A stretch of 64,000 bases of DNA. It comes from Caldithrix abyssi DSM 13497. GTDB lineage: Bacteria > Calditrichota > Calditrichia > Calditrichales > Calditrichaceae. The first letter of the stretch is position 1; the number at the start of each line of letters is the position of its first letter. The notes below the pieces were generated by a model. It saw only the letters and a list, made by a program, of their open reading frames with translations. It did not search any database and had not been told where the DNA came from. The stretch lies in the NCBI RefSeq assembly GCF_001886815.1, contig NZ_CP018099.1:3780501-3844500 (forward strand), written 5' to 3'. Below, piece after piece: positions 1-8,386 of this stretch. Position numbers and translations under genes: made by a program.

Positions 1-1179
1 GGAAAAAGGCGGACAGTTGATCACCGGGATGGTTAAATTAGCTGCCAACGCGCCGCCCAGGCCGTTGGAACGTCCGGCAATGGCCACCACAACGCCTGGC
101 TCTACAGAAAGGTTGTAATCTTCCACTACCTGCGGAATGCGTTCGCCGTTCTTGTGCGCCGACACCACGCGCAGTTCGCTAAAAACGCCGTACTTTTCAA
201 CCTCTTTTTGCATTTTACGGGCGTGCGCCTCATCCGAAGGCGAACCCATCACAAAGGCCACAAATCCGGGTTTGATCAAACCGGCCTTAAGCAGATTTTT
301 GTACACCCGCTGCCGCACATCTTCTTCGGTGTCGGGCAATTCGCTGCCGGTAATCATGCGGAAGATTTCGCGATAGCGACGTGTGGTTTCGGCAACGACC
401 TCGGGCGGCAGCTCCGCAGGATACCGACCGTCTTTTTTGTTTTGCAACAGGTACGAACGCACGTACTCCTTGTCCAGCTGCTCGGCGTTTTCTGGATGGT
501 TTTCGTAATCTTCTTTAGACCAGAAGCGCGACGAATCCGGCGTGTGGATCTCATCGATTAAAACCAACTGGCCATCGACCAGCCCAAATTCATATTTGGT
601 GTCCACCAGAATGATGCCCCGTTCGGCCAGGAATTCGGAGCCGCGTTTGAACAATTTCAAACTAATTTCTGCCATTTTCTGGTAGGTTGCCGCATCCACC
701 CAGCCTTCTTTTACCAGGTCTTCTGCGGAGATCTCCCGATCGCTCTCTTCCTTGGTCGTGGGCGTTACAATCGGCTGGGGAAAGGCCTGGTTCTTTTTCA
801 TGCCATCAGGAATGGGCACACCGGAAACCTGCCGTTTCCCCTTCTGGTAGCCGCGCCAGGCCGAACCGGTCAAATAACCGCGCACAATCATCTCGACTTT
901 AATCGGTTTTGCCTCGCGTACCAGCGAAATGTTAGGATCGATTAGTTTGACAAAGTGATTGGGCACAATGTCCTGGGTCTTTTCGAACCAGAAAGCGGCC
1001 AGCGAATTGAGCACCGCCCCCTTGCCCGGAATGGCTGTTTTGAGCACACTGTCAAAAGCCGAAATGCGGTCGGTGGCCACAATCAACCGATGCTCGGCAT
1101 CGACGCGAAAACTCTCGCGCACCTTACCGGAATGGATCTTCTCTAATTGCGGGGTAATGAGATTGGTTAAAACGCTCAT
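1..1179 (-). CDS. purCE: PurC-PurE fusion: SAICAR synthetase + class II AIR carboxylase (3' end off window)
   Basis: The frame opens at ATG 1179 and runs off the left edge after 393 codons. Residues 1 to about 295 form SAICAR synthetase (CAIR + Asp + ATP to SAICAR), with KVRESF at 19-24, DRISAFD at 37-43 and VRGYLTGSAW at 99-108. From about residue 303 an AIR carboxylase domain follows, with GSPSD (312-316), SAHK (340-343), AGRSNGLGG (368-376) and CPP (389-391). AGRSNGLG and CPP are marks of the class II, animal-type PurE, which carboxylates AIR with CO2 directly. The domain order matches vertebrate PAICS. The fusion joins two consecutive steps of purine synthesis in one chain and is the last readable gene of the purine operon. 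Assignment of both domains is firm; the C-terminal end is unseen. Confidence 0.95.
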   Translation of the reverse strand, partial: MSVLTNLITPQLEKIHSGKVRESFRVDAEHRLIVATDRISAFDSVLKTAIPGKGAVLNSLAAFWFEKTQDIVPNHFVKLIDPNISLVREAKPIKVEMIVRGYLTGSAWRGYQKGKRQVSGVPIPDGMKKNQAFPQPIVTPTTKEESDREISAEDLVKEGWVDAATYQKMAEISLKLFKRGSEFLAERGIILVDTKYEFGLVDGQLVLIDEIHTPDSSRFWSKEDYENHPENAEQLDKEYVRSYLLQNKKDGRYPAELPPEVVAETTRRYREIFRMITGSELPDTEEDVRQRVYKNLLKAGLIKPGFVAFVMGSPSDEAHARKMQKEVEKYGVFSELRVVSAHKNGERIPQVVEDYNLSVEPGVVVAIAGRSNGLGGALAANLTIPVINCPPFS

Positions 1180-1189
1180 TGTTTTCTCC

Positions 1190-1226
1190 GAAATTTTGAA
1201 TGTTGAATGATGAATGTTAAATTGTT
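1190..1226. repeat. AT-rich TGAATGT-type repeat, left flank of the four-helix-bundle gene
   Basis: Short degenerate direct repeats of (A)TTGAATGT/GATGAATGT lie between the purCE start and the four-helix-bundle gene. The other side of that gene (1636-1672) carries the same motif in inverted orientation (CAACATTCAACATT). The pair brackets the gene like the ends of an inserted cassette. Confidence 0.5.
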
Positions 1227-1269
1227 TTTTAGAAAAATGTTCTCCATTTTAGTCATGGGCATTAAAAAT

Positions 1270-1632
1270 TCACTTTTTCTTGGTTTCCAAATTCCTTGCT
1301 GTCGTTTTGACGATTTTTGTTAAAATATTTATTATTTCATCAATTTCTGTTAAATAAGATTCCAAAGATATTTTCACCAGATCACTTTCATTTAAAAGAC
1401 GCAACCAGTATTTTGTTTCCCTTGCTTCCTTTGATGCAATGGACATTTTACTTAAAAAATCCTTCTTACTTTGAGCAGCCGTTGCTTCCACGATATTTGC
1501 ACCAATACTGGTTCCACAACGTAATAATTGTTTTGAAATGACAAACTCTTTATTTGCTTGAAGCTTTTGGTAAAGTTTAATAATGTTTAACGAAAAAGCA
1601 AATGAGCGTTTTTGAATCAAATTTTCTTTCAT
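1270..1632 (-). CDS. four-helix bundle protein (23S rRNA intervening-sequence protein family)
   Basis: This 120-residue, almost entirely helical protein matches the TIGR02436/S23-like four-helix-bundle family. Supporting features are the N-terminal F-AFSLNIIKLYQ helix, QLLRCGTSIGANIVEA (about 37-52), the SKKDFLSKMSIASKEARET helix and YWLRLL. The family occurs inside 23S rRNA intervening sequences and as many free-standing genes; relatives include the Avd accessory protein of diversity-generating retroelements. Molecular function is unknown. Here it sits between purH and purCE, inside an otherwise tight metabolic operon. It is clearly more AT-rich than its neighbours and is bracketed by inverted ATTCAACATT-type repeats, which suggests insertion as a cassette. 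The start at 1632 has no strong ribosome binding site. Confidence 0.85.
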   Translation of the reverse strand: MKENLIQKRSFAFSLNIIKLYQKLQANKEFVISKQLLRCGTSIGANIVEATAAQSKKDFLSKMSIASKEARETKYWLRLLNESDLVKISLESYLTEIDEIINILTKIVKTTARNLETKKK

Positions 1633-1635
1633 TTC

Positions 1636-1672
1636 ATCAATTCAAAATTCAAAACTCAACATTCAACATTTC
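1636..1672. repeat. AT-rich ATTCAACATT-type repeat, right flank of the four-helix-bundle gene
   Basis: Degenerate repeats (ATTCAAAATTCAAAACTCAAC) stand between the purH stop and the four-helix-bundle start. They are the inverted counterpart of the motif at 1190-1226. Confidence 0.5.
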
Positions 1673-1673
1673 A

Positions 1674-3287
1674 TTAGTGTTTAAAATGCCGCAGACCGGT
1701 AAAGACCATGGCAATGCCCAGTTCATTACATTTTTCAATAACCGATTTATCGCGGATCGATCCGCCGGGCTGCACAATGGTTTTAATGCCGTAAGACGCG
1801 GCGATCTCCACATTGTCCGGAAAGGGGAAAAAGGCGTCGGAAACCAGTACGGCCTTTTCCATTTGTTCTTTAATGTACCGCTCCCGTTGCGCGTCTTCGC
1901 CCGTAAATTCATTTTTCAGATTTTCCCGGCTGCGTTCCAGGGCCAGACGCGTGGAATTCACGCGATTGGGCTGGCCGCAACCCATGCCCAGTAATTGCAG
2001 GTAGTTGTCTTTTTTACGCACCACGGCAATGGCATTGGATTTTAACTGGCGCACAGCCAGCAGACCAAAATTGAGCAGGTCGTCGTCCACCTCGGTTTCG
2101 TGTTGAGTCACCGTTTCCTTCTCTTTTAGTAACGTATTGTCGCTCGTTTGCAACAACAACGAACCAGCCAGTATTTTGAACTCTTTTTCCTGAGTCACGC
2201 GCTTGGGTTCAAAGCGCACCAGCCGCAGATTTTTGTGTTTCTTCAAATATTCAATGGCCTCGGGGGCAAAATCCGGCGCGGCGATCACTTCCACAAATTT
2301 ACGCTGCATTTTGTTCTCCGCATCCAGATGTAAAAACTCGACGGTCGAACGTTCCACTTTTTTATTGAAGGCAATGATCGAGCCAAAAGCCGAAACCGGA
2401 TCGCCGGCCCAGGCCAGTTCAAACACCTGTCTTTGATCGTTTCCTTCGCACAAGCCGCATGGATTGTTGTGTTTGATGATGGCACAGGCCGTTTTAGAAA
2501 GATCCTTCACCGCGTCTAAGGCCGAGTAAAGATCAACGATATTGTTGTACGAAAGCTCTTTACCGTGTAAAAATTCCAGATCGTGTAAGGAATACGGCGC
2601 GTGCCGCTGGCGTAAAAAGAAGGCCTGCTGATGGGCGTTTTCGCCGTAGCGCAGGGTTTTAGCGCGATCAAAAGCCAGACGTACCGAAAGATGTCCGGCG
2701 GTTTCGTCCATGGCCGTGGCGATCATGGCGTCGTAATCAGCGGTTAAATTGAATGCCTTGCGCATCAGTCGAAAACGCGTTTCGTAACTCAAAGCGCCGT
2801 CGTTGTCCTGCAGTTCCGTAACCAGATCGGGATAATCCTGCGGATCCGTAACAACAGCCACATATTTAAAATTTTTGGCCGCGGCGCGCACCATGGTCGG
2901 CCCGCCAATGTCGATGTTCTCAATCAGGGTGTCAAAATCCACGCCCTGATTTTTGACGCGTTCAAAGGGATACAAATTGCAAACCACCATGTCAATGGGC
3001 TCGATGCCCAGCTGGCGGGCTTCGTCGGCGTCTTTTTCGCGGTCAAACAGCAAAGCCGACTCGATTTGAAAGGAAATGGTTTTCATGCGACCGCCAAAGG
3101 CTTCCGGATTGCCGGTAACTTCGGAAATTTCCGTAACCGGAATGCCGGCCTTTTCCAGGACGCTTTTGGTGCCGCCGGTGGAAATAATCTGACAGCCGTT
3201 CTGATGCAAAGCCCGGGCCAGCGCCTCCACGCCGCTTTTATCGGAAACGCTAAACAAAGCCCGTTTGATTTTTATAGAATGTTTCAT
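1674..3287 (-). CDS. purH: bifunctional AICAR transformylase / IMP cyclohydrolase
   Basis: This protein of 537 residues carries out the last two steps of IMP synthesis: formylation of AICAR with 10-formyl-THF, then ring closure. The N-terminal MGS-like cyclohydrolase domain begins KRALFSVSDKSG. The transformylase domain holds the IIKHNNPCG motif near residue 270, and the C-terminus MVFTGLRHFKH is typical of the family. The start at ATG 3287 is chosen because GAAAGGTG lies just upstream and because residues before it are not family-like; the open frame extends to 3380 through repeat-like sequence. It lies 93 bases after purQ in the purine operon. Confidence 0.97.
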   Translation of the reverse strand: MKHSIKIKRALFSVSDKSGVEALARALHQNGCQIISTGGTKSVLEKAGIPVTEISEVTGNPEAFGGRMKTISFQIESALLFDREKDADEARQLGIEPIDMVVCNLYPFERVKNQGVDFDTLIENIDIGGPTMVRAAAKNFKYVAVVTDPQDYPDLVTELQDNDGALSYETRFRLMRKAFNLTADYDAMIATAMDETAGHLSVRLAFDRAKTLRYGENAHQQAFFLRQRHAPYSLHDLEFLHGKELSYNNIVDLYSALDAVKDLSKTACAIIKHNNPCGLCEGNDQRQVFELAWAGDPVSAFGSIIAFNKKVERSTVEFLHLDAENKMQRKFVEVIAAPDFAPEAIEYLKKHKNLRLVRFEPKRVTQEKEFKILAGSLLLQTSDNTLLKEKETVTQHETEVDDDLLNFGLLAVRQLKSNAIAVVRKKDNYLQLLGMGCGQPNRVNSTRLALERSRENLKNEFTGEDAQRERYIKEQMEKAVLVSDAFFPFPDNVEIAASYGIKTIVQPGGSIRDKSVIEKCNELGIAMVFTGLRHFKH

Positions 3288-3380
3288 TGACACACCTTTC
3301 TTTGGTTCTTTTTTACCACAGAAGTCACCGAGAACGTAGATTTTTTTATTTTTATTGTTGCTCTGTGCTTCTCTGTGCAC

Positions 3381-4199
3381 TTAGTGGTTACTAAAATAAT
3401 CCACCATGTTTTTAAAAAGCTGCAAACCTTCTCCCTGCTCGCTGCCGCCGTTTTGTTCCTTTTTGCGGGGCCAGGCGGGATGGTTGTAAATCGACAAATA
3501 GGCTTCGGGATGCGGCATCAATCCAAACACCCGACCGCTGGGATCGGTAAGCCCGGCGCAATTCAATTCTGAACCATTGGGATTGTAAGGATAGTCGGCC
3601 GTGGGTTGCCCGTCCGGTCCCAGATAAGTTAAGCAATTCAGATTTTGCTCCAAAATGGCCCGTTCGATTTGCGCATCACGAATGATTAACTTGCCCTCTC
3701 CGTGACGCACCGGCAGATCGATTTTTTCGATGCCTTTTAAAAACGGGGTGCGGTTTTGGGGATGGACGCCGCAGGTTACCCAGCGATCCTCAAATTTTCC
3801 GGAATCGTTGTGCGTAAGCGTAACTTCCTGCTCAAAATTGCCGCCAATGTTGGGTAGCAAACCCATTTTTACCAGAGCCTGAAAACCGTTGCAAACGCCA
3901 ATAATGAATTTGCCATCCTGTAAAAAACGCGCCAGATCGTCAATAAAATGACGCCCCGAGGCCATTTTTTTAAACTTGAATTTATTGCTCAACACCTTTG
4001 CGGAGCCCAGATCGTCCCCGAAAGAAAAACCCCCCGGAAAATTGAGCACCTGATAATCATGAATCGAAACGCGCTCCTTGAACACCTCGTTCAGATGGAC
4101 AATATCCGCCTCGGCGCCGGCCAGCCGGTAAGCCGCGGCCATTTCCACCTCGCAATTAATTCCAAACCCGGTAACCACCAGGACACGCATCTTGCTCAT
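3381..4199 (-). CDS. purQ: phosphoribosylformylglycinamidine synthase, glutaminase subunit
   Basis: A 272-residue class I glutamine amidotransferase that supplies ammonia to PurL for conversion of FGAR to FGAM. It starts MRVLVVTGFGINCE after a short MSK leader. The nucleophile elbow GVCNGFQ places the catalytic Cys near residue 103, and HPEA near the C-terminus provides the His/Glu pair. AGGAG stands 8 bases before ATG 4199. It is longer than Bacillus-type PurQ (about 227) and closer in length to the glutaminase domain of large PurL. A separate PurQ next to a PurS-fused PurL makes a two-polypeptide FGAM synthase. Confidence 0.96.
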   Translation of the reverse strand: MSKMRVLVVTGFGINCEVEMAAAYRLAGAEADIVHLNEVFKERVSIHDYQVLNFPGGFSFGDDLGSAKVLSNKFKFKKMASGRHFIDDLARFLQDGKFIIGVCNGFQALVKMGLLPNIGGNFEQEVTLTHNDSGKFEDRWVTCGVHPQNRTPFLKGIEKIDLPVRHGEGKLIIRDAQIERAILEQNLNCLTYLGPDGQPTADYPYNPNGSELNCAGLTDPSGRVFGLMPHPEAYLSIYNHPAWPRKKEQNGGSEQGEGLQLFKNMVDYFSNH

Positions 4200-4337
4200 T
4201 ATTTATAATCTCCTGTATTAAACAGCAAGCTAAAATTTTTTTCGATCTTACAAAACAATTCAGATTTAAGAGTTGAATGGTTTCTGCAACACCAACCATC
4301 CCCTTTCATTCGTAATTCGTAATTTGTAATTCAACAC

Positions 4338-5039
4338 TTACACGCTTAACGCATTTTCTGCCATTTCCTCTACGACTCGCCGCATCAATGCATTGGCCGG
4401 TCGACAGAGCGCCATCTTTTGCCGGATTTCCTGCGCGCTTTGCACGTACGCTCCTGCTTCCATTTCATTTGCGCCGTGCGCTAACAGGCCTGCGATGAGC
4501 TGTGGCGTCACTTCCAGATGGAATTGCAGAGCAACCACGCGCTCTTCAAAGATAAAGCCCTGGTTTTCACAGGCCTGCGAATAGGCAATCCGCTGCGCTC
4601 CCAATGGAATTTCAAACATTTCGCCGTGCCAGTGAAAGGCGGTAATGGTCTCCGGCCAAAAATGGGCAAAAGAGCTGGAGGCAACCTCCGGCGCACGAGT
4701 AATGTCGAACCAGCCAATTTCACGATGCGCACCTTTAAAGACGCGCGCGCCAAGCACTTCGGCAATTAGCTGTGCGCCCAGACAAATTCCCAGTACCGAT
4801 TTCCCCTGCTTGATCACGTTTTCAACAAAACGTTTTTCATCTTTTAACCAGCTAAACACCGATTCGTCGTGTACGCTCATTGGCCCGCCCATGATCACCA
4901 GCAAGTCCAGGTCGGATGTTCGGGGCAACGCTTCGTCGTTGAAAAAACGGGTAAACGAAATATCTGCCCTATCTTTTAGCGCTTCGGTCAAAATGCCCGG
5001 CGTTTCAAACGGCACATGCTGTAAAAAATGGACGCGCAT
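4338..5039 (-). CDS. class I glutamine amidotransferase (GMP-synthase-glutaminase-like)
   Basis: A 233-residue stand-alone GATase1 domain with a full triad: Cys86 in GICLGAQ, His174 and Glu176 in QFHLEV. MGGPMSV is the usual oxyanion-side motif, and HWHGEMFEIP matches the GuaA-glutaminase-like subfamily (COG0518). It lies between purL and purQ, so it is co-transcribed with purine genes, yet purQ already covers the PurL glutaminase. No synthetase partner domain is fused or adjacent. It may be a gamma-glutamyl hydrolase-like detoxifier or may feed another amidotransfer; the substrate cannot be read from sequence. Confidence 0.88.
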   Translation of the reverse strand: MRVHFLQHVPFETPGILTEALKDRADISFTRFFNDEALPRTSDLDLLVIMGGPMSVHDESVFSWLKDEKRFVENVIKQGKSVLGICLGAQLIAEVLGARVFKGAHREIGWFDITRAPEVASSSFAHFWPETITAFHWHGEMFEIPLGAQRIAYSQACENQGFIFEERVVALQFHLEVTPQLIAGLLAHGANEMEAGAYVQSAQEIRQKMALCRPANALMRRVVEEMAENALSV

Positions 5040-5261
5040 AAGTCCTCGGATTAATTAACAATTAACAATTTTAATGCTATCTTTGAAGATTAAACAATCT
5101 CAAAGATTTTTTGTGTTCATTTTCCCCGTTTGCCAGAGTCAACCGTTGTATTTTTGGTTGATGCCCTCCTCTCTTTCGCAAAGAGAAAGGGATCGGGGGA
5201 ATTTTGTATTTCAAAGATTTCGTAATTTCTTACAAGTTTAACTTTGTCGATGCTTCTTTTT

Positions 5262-8255
5262 TTAAAAGACCAGTCCGCTGCGCCAGGCATCGAGCATGGC
5301 CTGAACATCTAGCGCCAGAACGGTTTTATTTTGATGGTCAATTTCCAGTTTTTGCCGGCCGCTTACCTGACCGATTAAAAAGGCGTCGTCGCCCATGATT
5401 TTCTCAAAGGCCGGCTGATTTTGCGGCGCAACGCTCACCACAAAACGCGAATGCGATTCGGCAAACAGCAGGGCGTTCAGCGAAAGATCGAAATCCGGCA
5501 ATTCGACCAGCGCGCCCAGGTTTCCGCCAAACGCGCACTCGGCCAGGGCAACTGCCAGCCCGCCGTCGGAACAATCGTGCGCCGAACTTAACAGTTGTTG
5601 TTCAATCGCCTCCATCATCTTGCGGTAAATACGCAGGGCTTGTTCCTTGCGCACGCGCGGAACATTGGCGCCCAGCTCGCCGAACAGATGGTAAAACTCC
5701 GAAGCGCCCAGCTCATCGTAGGTGTGCCCCACCTGGTAAATTAAATCGCCCTCGTGTTTAAAATCGGTAGTGATGGTTTTACGCACATCGGGAATTTTAG
5801 CCACCATTGAAAACAGAATGGTAGGCGGCACCGAAATTTTTACCCCTTCTTTAATGAAATCGTTTTTCATGCTGTCTTTTCCGGAAGTCATGGGGATATT
5901 AAAAAAGGTGGCCATGTCGAACAGCGCTTCATTCATCTGCACCAGTTTGGCCAGTTTCAATTTACCGTCCGGATTGTTCTGCGGATGGTAAAGCGAATCG
6001 GGCACGCAAAAGTTGTCGTTGACCGACCAGAAGATGTCGGGATCGGTTTGCGGATCGGGCAGGCGACCGCCCACGGCAATAATGCCGCGCACAGCCTCGT
6101 CAAACGAACCGGCCGCCATCTGGTAGGGATCGATGTCGCCGTAACGCGGTAAAATCCCGTTAGAAATGGCAATACCCACGTAAGAATCGAAATCGAGGCG
6201 CAGCACCGCCGCATCCTGCGGGGCGTAACCGTTTTGGCCCATTAACGGTTTTACAATACTCTTTCCTTTTACCTCGTGATCGTAACGCCGGATGATGGTT
6301 TCGCGCGAACAGATGTTCAGACTGCCCAGCAATTTTAATAAAACGTCATTGTAGTCCAGCGATTCTTTGATGATCGGCTCGCTCAACTTCGGTTTTTTCC
6401 ACTCGGCCTCCATGCGTTTGGTGGGCACGCCATCGTGCAAAAAGATTAAATCCAGATAGGCCACTTTTTGCTCGCCGTAGCGCACATCCAGAAAGCCTGA
6501 ATCGGTAAAGTAGCCGATGTCGGAAAGCTCCACTTCAAAATCTTCGGCCAGGGCAAACAGCGTTTCCACCTTTTGCGGCTCCACCACCAGGGTCATGCGT
6601 TCCTGCGATTCGGAGACAAAGATTTCCCAGGGCTGCAGGCCGGCATATTTTAGCGGGATATTGGCCAGCTGCACAAAAGCGCCTTTAGGAATGGTGGCCA
6701 GCTCGCCAATGGAAGAGGACAGCCCACCGGCCCCGTTGTCTGTTGAAGATTTAATCAGGCCGCGGGCCACCGCCACCTGCATGAAATCGGCCAGATTCTT
6801 CTGCGTAATGGGCGAGCCGATCTGCACGGCGGAACGCGGCGAATGCTCGTCAATTTCCTGTGAAGAGAAGGTAGCGCCGTGGATGCCGTCTTTGCCCACA
6901 CGCCCGCCGGCCATGATGATGCGATCGCCGGGATCGATGCGCTTTTCCCAGGAAGGCTTGCCATCCACGTAAGCCGGCATTACGCCGCCCGTGCCGCAAA
7001 AGACCAGCGGTTTGCCGCGATACCGTTCGTCAAACACCACCGAACCGTTGACCGTGGGAATTCCCGATTTGTTTCCGCCGTCTTCAATCCCCTTAACCAC
7101 GCCGGTCATGATGCGCCGGGGATGCAACTGCCCGGGCAGCAGTTTGCCCTGATAATCCGGCGGGCCAAAACAGAGAACATCCGTATTAAAAAGTAAGCTG
7201 GCGCCGCCCACGCCTGTGCCCATCGGGTCGCGATTGACGCCCACAATACCGGTTAACGCGCCGCCGTAGGGGTCCAGCGCCGACGGCGAGTTGTGCGTTT
7301 CCACCTTCCACACAAACACGCGTTGATCGTCCACGCGAACCACCCCGGCGTTGTCGGAAAAAATCTTGAGCAACCAGTTGTGGCCCGCTTTTTCGTAGCG
7401 CTCGCGGATGATCTCCGTCGAACGTCTGATGTAAGTTTTGAACAGCGAGTGAATGGTCTTTTGCGCGCCATTGTCCAGGTCTTTGTACGTAATGGTGGCG
7501 TTGAATTCCTTGTGTTTGCAATGCTCGGACCAGGTTTGGGCAATGACTTCAATTTCACAATCCGTAGGCAGCTGCGATATGCCGTGTTTTTCGCGCGCCG
7601 CCTGCACCAGTTGATTCTGGTAATAGGCCTGAATGGCCTGCATTTCGTGTAAATCCAGCGCCAGCAAGCGTTCTCTGGAAATCTTTTGCAGCTCTTCATC
7701 GGAGACAAAGATGTCGATCGTCTGCACCTGCGGCTGGCTTTCCAGATGCACTTCGGGAATGTAGGTCACCTGGCCGCTAAATTTCCCGTATTCAAAACGA
7801 TTCACCAGCGGATTGCCCAGTAATTCTTCGGCAATGGTTTTTAATCGTTCATCGTTTAACGGATTTTCAAAATAGTAAATTTCGTGCGTAAATATGACAT
7901 GCGCGCCGTAATCGAAAGGGATGTTTAAAAAATCGCACATCGCCTTTTGGGCCGAAACGCCTTCGTCGTCGGTAACGCCCGGCAATTTAGAAATTAGAAT
8001 GTAAGCAGGAAAACGTTCGGAAGTAAACAGGCGGTCGATGTAAAGATCATGAATAATGCAGTCGCAAAGAGAATTTCTGGCAAAGGCCAGCAGGATATCG
8101 TCAGGCATGGGGTGCACAATAGAATAGATTTTTCCGGTCTTTACTTTGCCCGTGTCGATGTGCAAAAACTTCTTGGCGTCGCTTTGCACATGCAGACCGG
8201 CGACATCTCTCATGGAATCTTTAAGCACGATCTGAACATGTTTTGCCGTTTGCAT
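5262..8255 (-). CDS. purL: phosphoribosylformylglycinamidine synthase, PurS-PurL fused synthetase subunit
   Basis: The ATP-dependent FGAM synthase subunit, 997 residues. Residues 1 to about 180 form a PurS-like region, with KTGKIYSI and later ANRFEYG-type strands. A linker (about 185-230) leads into the synthetase core, with TWSEHCKHKEF at 241-251, GVVRVDD, NGAGGLSSS and HDCSDGGLAVALAE near the C-terminus. The glutaminase domain of the approximately 1300-residue proteobacterial PurL is absent and supplied by purQ. The protein is therefore intermediate between the three-gene (PurS/L/Q) and single-chain systems. ATG 8255 follows an AAGGGC ribosome binding site. Confidence 0.96.
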   Translation of the reverse strand: MQTAKHVQIVLKDSMRDVAGLHVQSDAKKFLHIDTGKVKTGKIYSIVHPMPDDILLAFARNSLCDCIIHDLYIDRLFTSERFPAYILISKLPGVTDDEGVSAQKAMCDFLNIPFDYGAHVIFTHEIYYFENPLNDERLKTIAEELLGNPLVNRFEYGKFSGQVTYIPEVHLESQPQVQTIDIFVSDEELQKISRERLLALDLHEMQAIQAYYQNQLVQAAREKHGISQLPTDCEIEVIAQTWSEHCKHKEFNATITYKDLDNGAQKTIHSLFKTYIRRSTEIIRERYEKAGHNWLLKIFSDNAGVVRVDDQRVFVWKVETHNSPSALDPYGGALTGIVGVNRDPMGTGVGGASLLFNTDVLCFGPPDYQGKLLPGQLHPRRIMTGVVKGIEDGGNKSGIPTVNGSVVFDERYRGKPLVFCGTGGVMPAYVDGKPSWEKRIDPGDRIIMAGGRVGKDGIHGATFSSQEIDEHSPRSAVQIGSPITQKNLADFMQVAVARGLIKSSTDNGAGGLSSSIGELATIPKGAFVQLANIPLKYAGLQPWEIFVSESQERMTLVVEPQKVETLFALAEDFEVELSDIGYFTDSGFLDVRYGEQKVAYLDLIFLHDGVPTKRMEAEWKKPKLSEPIIKESLDYNDVLLKLLGSLNICSRETIIRRYDHEVKGKSIVKPLMGQNGYAPQDAAVLRLDFDSYVGIAISNGILPRYGDIDPYQMAAGSFDEAVRGIIAVGGRLPDPQTDPDIFWSVNDNFCVPDSLYHPQNNPDGKLKLAKLVQMNEALFDMATFFNIPMTSGKDSMKNDFIKEGVKISVPPTILFSMVAKIPDVRKTITTDFKHEGDLIYQVGHTYDELGASEFYHLFGELGANVPRVRKEQALRIYRKMMEAIEQQLLSSAHDCSDGGLAVALAECAFGGNLGALVELPDFDLSLNALLFAESHSRFVVSVAPQNQPAFEKIMGDDAFLIGQVSGRQKLEIDHQNKTVLALDVQAMLDAWRSGLVF

Positions 8256-8386
8256 GAGTAGCCCTTAACATTAATTTTTTATTAAAACTGTTTATTTAAA
8301 AAATTTCCCATTGCACGCATTTTAATGATTATCTTTACTCCTGCCGCTTCCACGGCTTCCGGGAAAAAACAGTGCATTGGGCGCGT

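Noticed and set aside
1813-2485. Frames on either strand inside purH, and similar frames inside purL, guaB, leu and ilv genes
   Set aside because: Shadows of well-supported genes with no independent start signals.
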